From Methylococcaceae bacterium (GTDB taxonomy: Bacteria; Pseudomonadota; Gammaproteobacteria; Methylococcales; Methylomonadaceae): 6,270 nucleotides of DNA. The DNA lies in assembly GCA_009925045.1 (NCBI GenBank), contig RFQK01000094.1, forward strand, positions 1 to 6,270, read 5' to 3'. The notes below the pieces were generated by a model, which was not told the DNA's origin, searched no databases, and saw nothing but the letters and a program-made list of their open reading frames with translations. Positions 5,257-6,270 of this stretch are shown in pieces. The number at the start of each line of letters is the position of its first letter. Within the stretch, counting starts at the first letter, position 1. The translations under genes were made by a program, and so were the position numbers.

Positions 5257-6270
5257 AAGAAACCAGCCTAAAAAAAGGCTCCAGAGTTTCAGTCTGTTTG
5301 ACTGTTTTCGAATTGACTGGCGAGTGTTCATAGTGCAAAAACGCCTGCCATAACAATTCACCCTGCCACGCAACAGGCGATGGTGCATATAAGGCCTGAC
5401 TTAACTCACGCACAGCCCCTGCCAAAAGCGGATATTGGTCGACAATTTGCGCCAAATTATCTGCGGCAAAATAGCCTAACAACGCTGTTCGGGCCTGTTC
5501 AGACTGTGCCGAGTGGCAAGCATTTTGCAAAATTTGACGATACTGGTGATTACTGCTTGGATAAGCAGGTTCGACAACCGGCACTGCAACAGCTTTAGTG
5601 GAGCGGCGAATAAAATAAACAATCGTTAGCAACCAGCCGATGGCCAACAAGGCAGATACAGCCTGCCAAAGCACGAGTGCATTATCTTGATGCGCGGACT
5701 GAGTGGCAATGGGTTCGGCTTTTGATGCGCTTGATGGCGAAGTGGCCACTATCGCGGGCAGCACCTGAATCTTAGTCGCCGGCAAACGCGCGATCTGCTT
5801 TTGGCCGGTTTGAGTATTAAACCAAGTTACAGCCAGCTCTGGAAATGAATACTCACCTGCTTGAGTCGCAATAAAGGCTATTTTTTCTTCCCGACTTGCC
5901 TGTAAACCATCACTGCCTTTTTCCTCATGCAATTGGGGTTGATCCGGATAAGTCTTCAAGCCAGCCGGCACCGCCAGAGTGGCTAGTTCCGGCAGTTGAG
6001 CCACTGTCGTTCCACGCGCCGTCAGTTTAAGGGTACGGGTAATGGGCTGACCCGCTTGCACCTGCATGGACTGCTCGGACCATTGTTCTGTTAGTTGCAA
6101 GGCTTCTGCCGCCAGCCAGTTGATGGCATCAAAACCAGCGGCAATCGGCAACACCTGAACGTTGATGGGCTTGGACTGAATACGACGGGTTTCGGTGACC
6201 GCCTGCCCCCAAAAGCCCTGTCGCCAACGCCACACGGCGCAAGTGGGTCCGTTCGTGAACACTCCGTTGA
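5255..6270 (-). CDS. batD: BatD family protein, 5' end cut by window
   Basis: The frame is open to the right edge, and the GTG at 6262 is most likely internal, since no signal peptide is seen and BatD proteins are usually well over 500 residues. Numbering from that GTG, residues 33-170 are the extracytoplasmic part with family-typical segments: LTEQWSE (57-63), GQPITRTLKLTARG (71-84), GLKTYPDQPQL (101-111) and WFNTQTGQ (147-154). A linker rich in Ser, Ala and Gln (171-193) leads to one membrane helix (about 195-217), a basic stop-transfer RRSTK and a cytoplasmic tail of about 115 residues. BatD belongs to MoxR/Bat (von Willebrand A) operons linked to envelope stress or aerotolerance; its molecular role is poorly known. 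It is commonly the last bat gene, so moxR, DUF58 and vWA genes are expected beyond the right edge. Next downstream is yrfG, 11 bp away. The first 20 or so visible residues are unlike what I recall for the family. Confidence 0.85.
   Translation of the reverse strand, partial: NGVFTNGPTCAVWRWRQGFWGQAVTETRRIQSKPINVQVLPIAAGFDAINWLAAEALQLTEQWSEQSMQVQAGQPITRTLKLTARGTTVAQLPELATLAVPAGLKTYPDQPQLHEEKGSDGLQASREEKIAFIATQAGEYSFPELAVTWFNTQTGQKQIARLPATKIQVLPAIVATSPSSASKAEPIATQSAHQDNALVLWQAVSALLAIGWLLTIVYFIRRSTKAVAVPVVEPAYPSSNHQYRQILQNACHSAQSEQARTALLGYFAADNLAQIVDQYPLLAGAVRELSQALYAPSPVAWQGELLWQAFLHYEHSPVNSKTVKQTETLEPFFRLVS

Noticed and set aside
5265..5280. AGCCT/AGGCT inverted repeat around an A/T run at the end of batD
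   Set aside because: Only a 5-bp stem with a homopolymer loop, inside the batD coding end and just before yrfG; a terminator here would cut the operon and there is no U-run after the stem.
1..6270. A new defence, mobile or biosynthetic system
   Set aside because: All six genes belong to known families in ordinary or conserved contexts. There are no integrases, transposases, toxin-antitoxin pairs, arrays or retroelement signatures.

Overview
The window looks like a conserved piece of a gammaproteobacterial chromosome of moderate GC. The evidence is the order rhlB <- -> trxA - rho, which is the same arrangement as in Escherichia coli, together with close protein similarity of Rho, RhlB and YrfG to the enterobacterial proteins (judged from remembered sequences, not from a search). 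The genus cannot be fixed from this stretch. A non-enteric gammaproteobacterium is likely, because a Bat-type operon follows on the right and an SbmA/YddA-type ABC protein lies next to rho.

Layout from left to right. Positions 1-1337 (minus strand, running off the left edge) hold most of an SbmA/BacA/YddA-family ABC exporter-like protein: the complete membrane domain and the start of a nucleotide-binding domain whose Walker A and Q-loop are degenerate. Positions 1338-1489 are a gap with two adjacent perfect hairpins after rho. Positions 1490-2746 (minus) encode transcription terminator Rho. Its 183-bp upstream gap holds a stem-loop after trxA, a good sigma-70-like promoter and a C-rich, G-poor leader that looks like a Rho-loading (rut) region. 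Positions 2930-3199 (minus) encode a thioredoxin that starts at GTG and lacks about 19 internal residues. A 102-bp divergent control region separates it from rhlB (3302-4639, plus), an RNA helicase of the RNA degradosome. rhlB overlaps tail-to-tail by 68 bp with yrfG (4572-5243, minus), a HAD-family GMP/IMP nucleotidase. yrfG sits 11 bp behind batD (5255 to the right edge, minus), a membrane-anchored Bat protein that is cut at its N-terminus by the window.

Functionally, the middle of the window is an RNA-metabolism and redox core: Rho ends transcripts, RhlB unwinds RNA for RNase E, and thioredoxin is a general disulfide reductant. The flanks are a transporter-like protein and the end of a MoxR/Bat envelope operon with a nucleotide phosphatase attached.

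I found no mobile element, CRISPR array, tRNA or rRNA, and no evidence of a new multi-gene system. The observations most worth checking are the internally deleted thioredoxin, the apparently ATPase-defective ABC domain and the rut-like rho leader.
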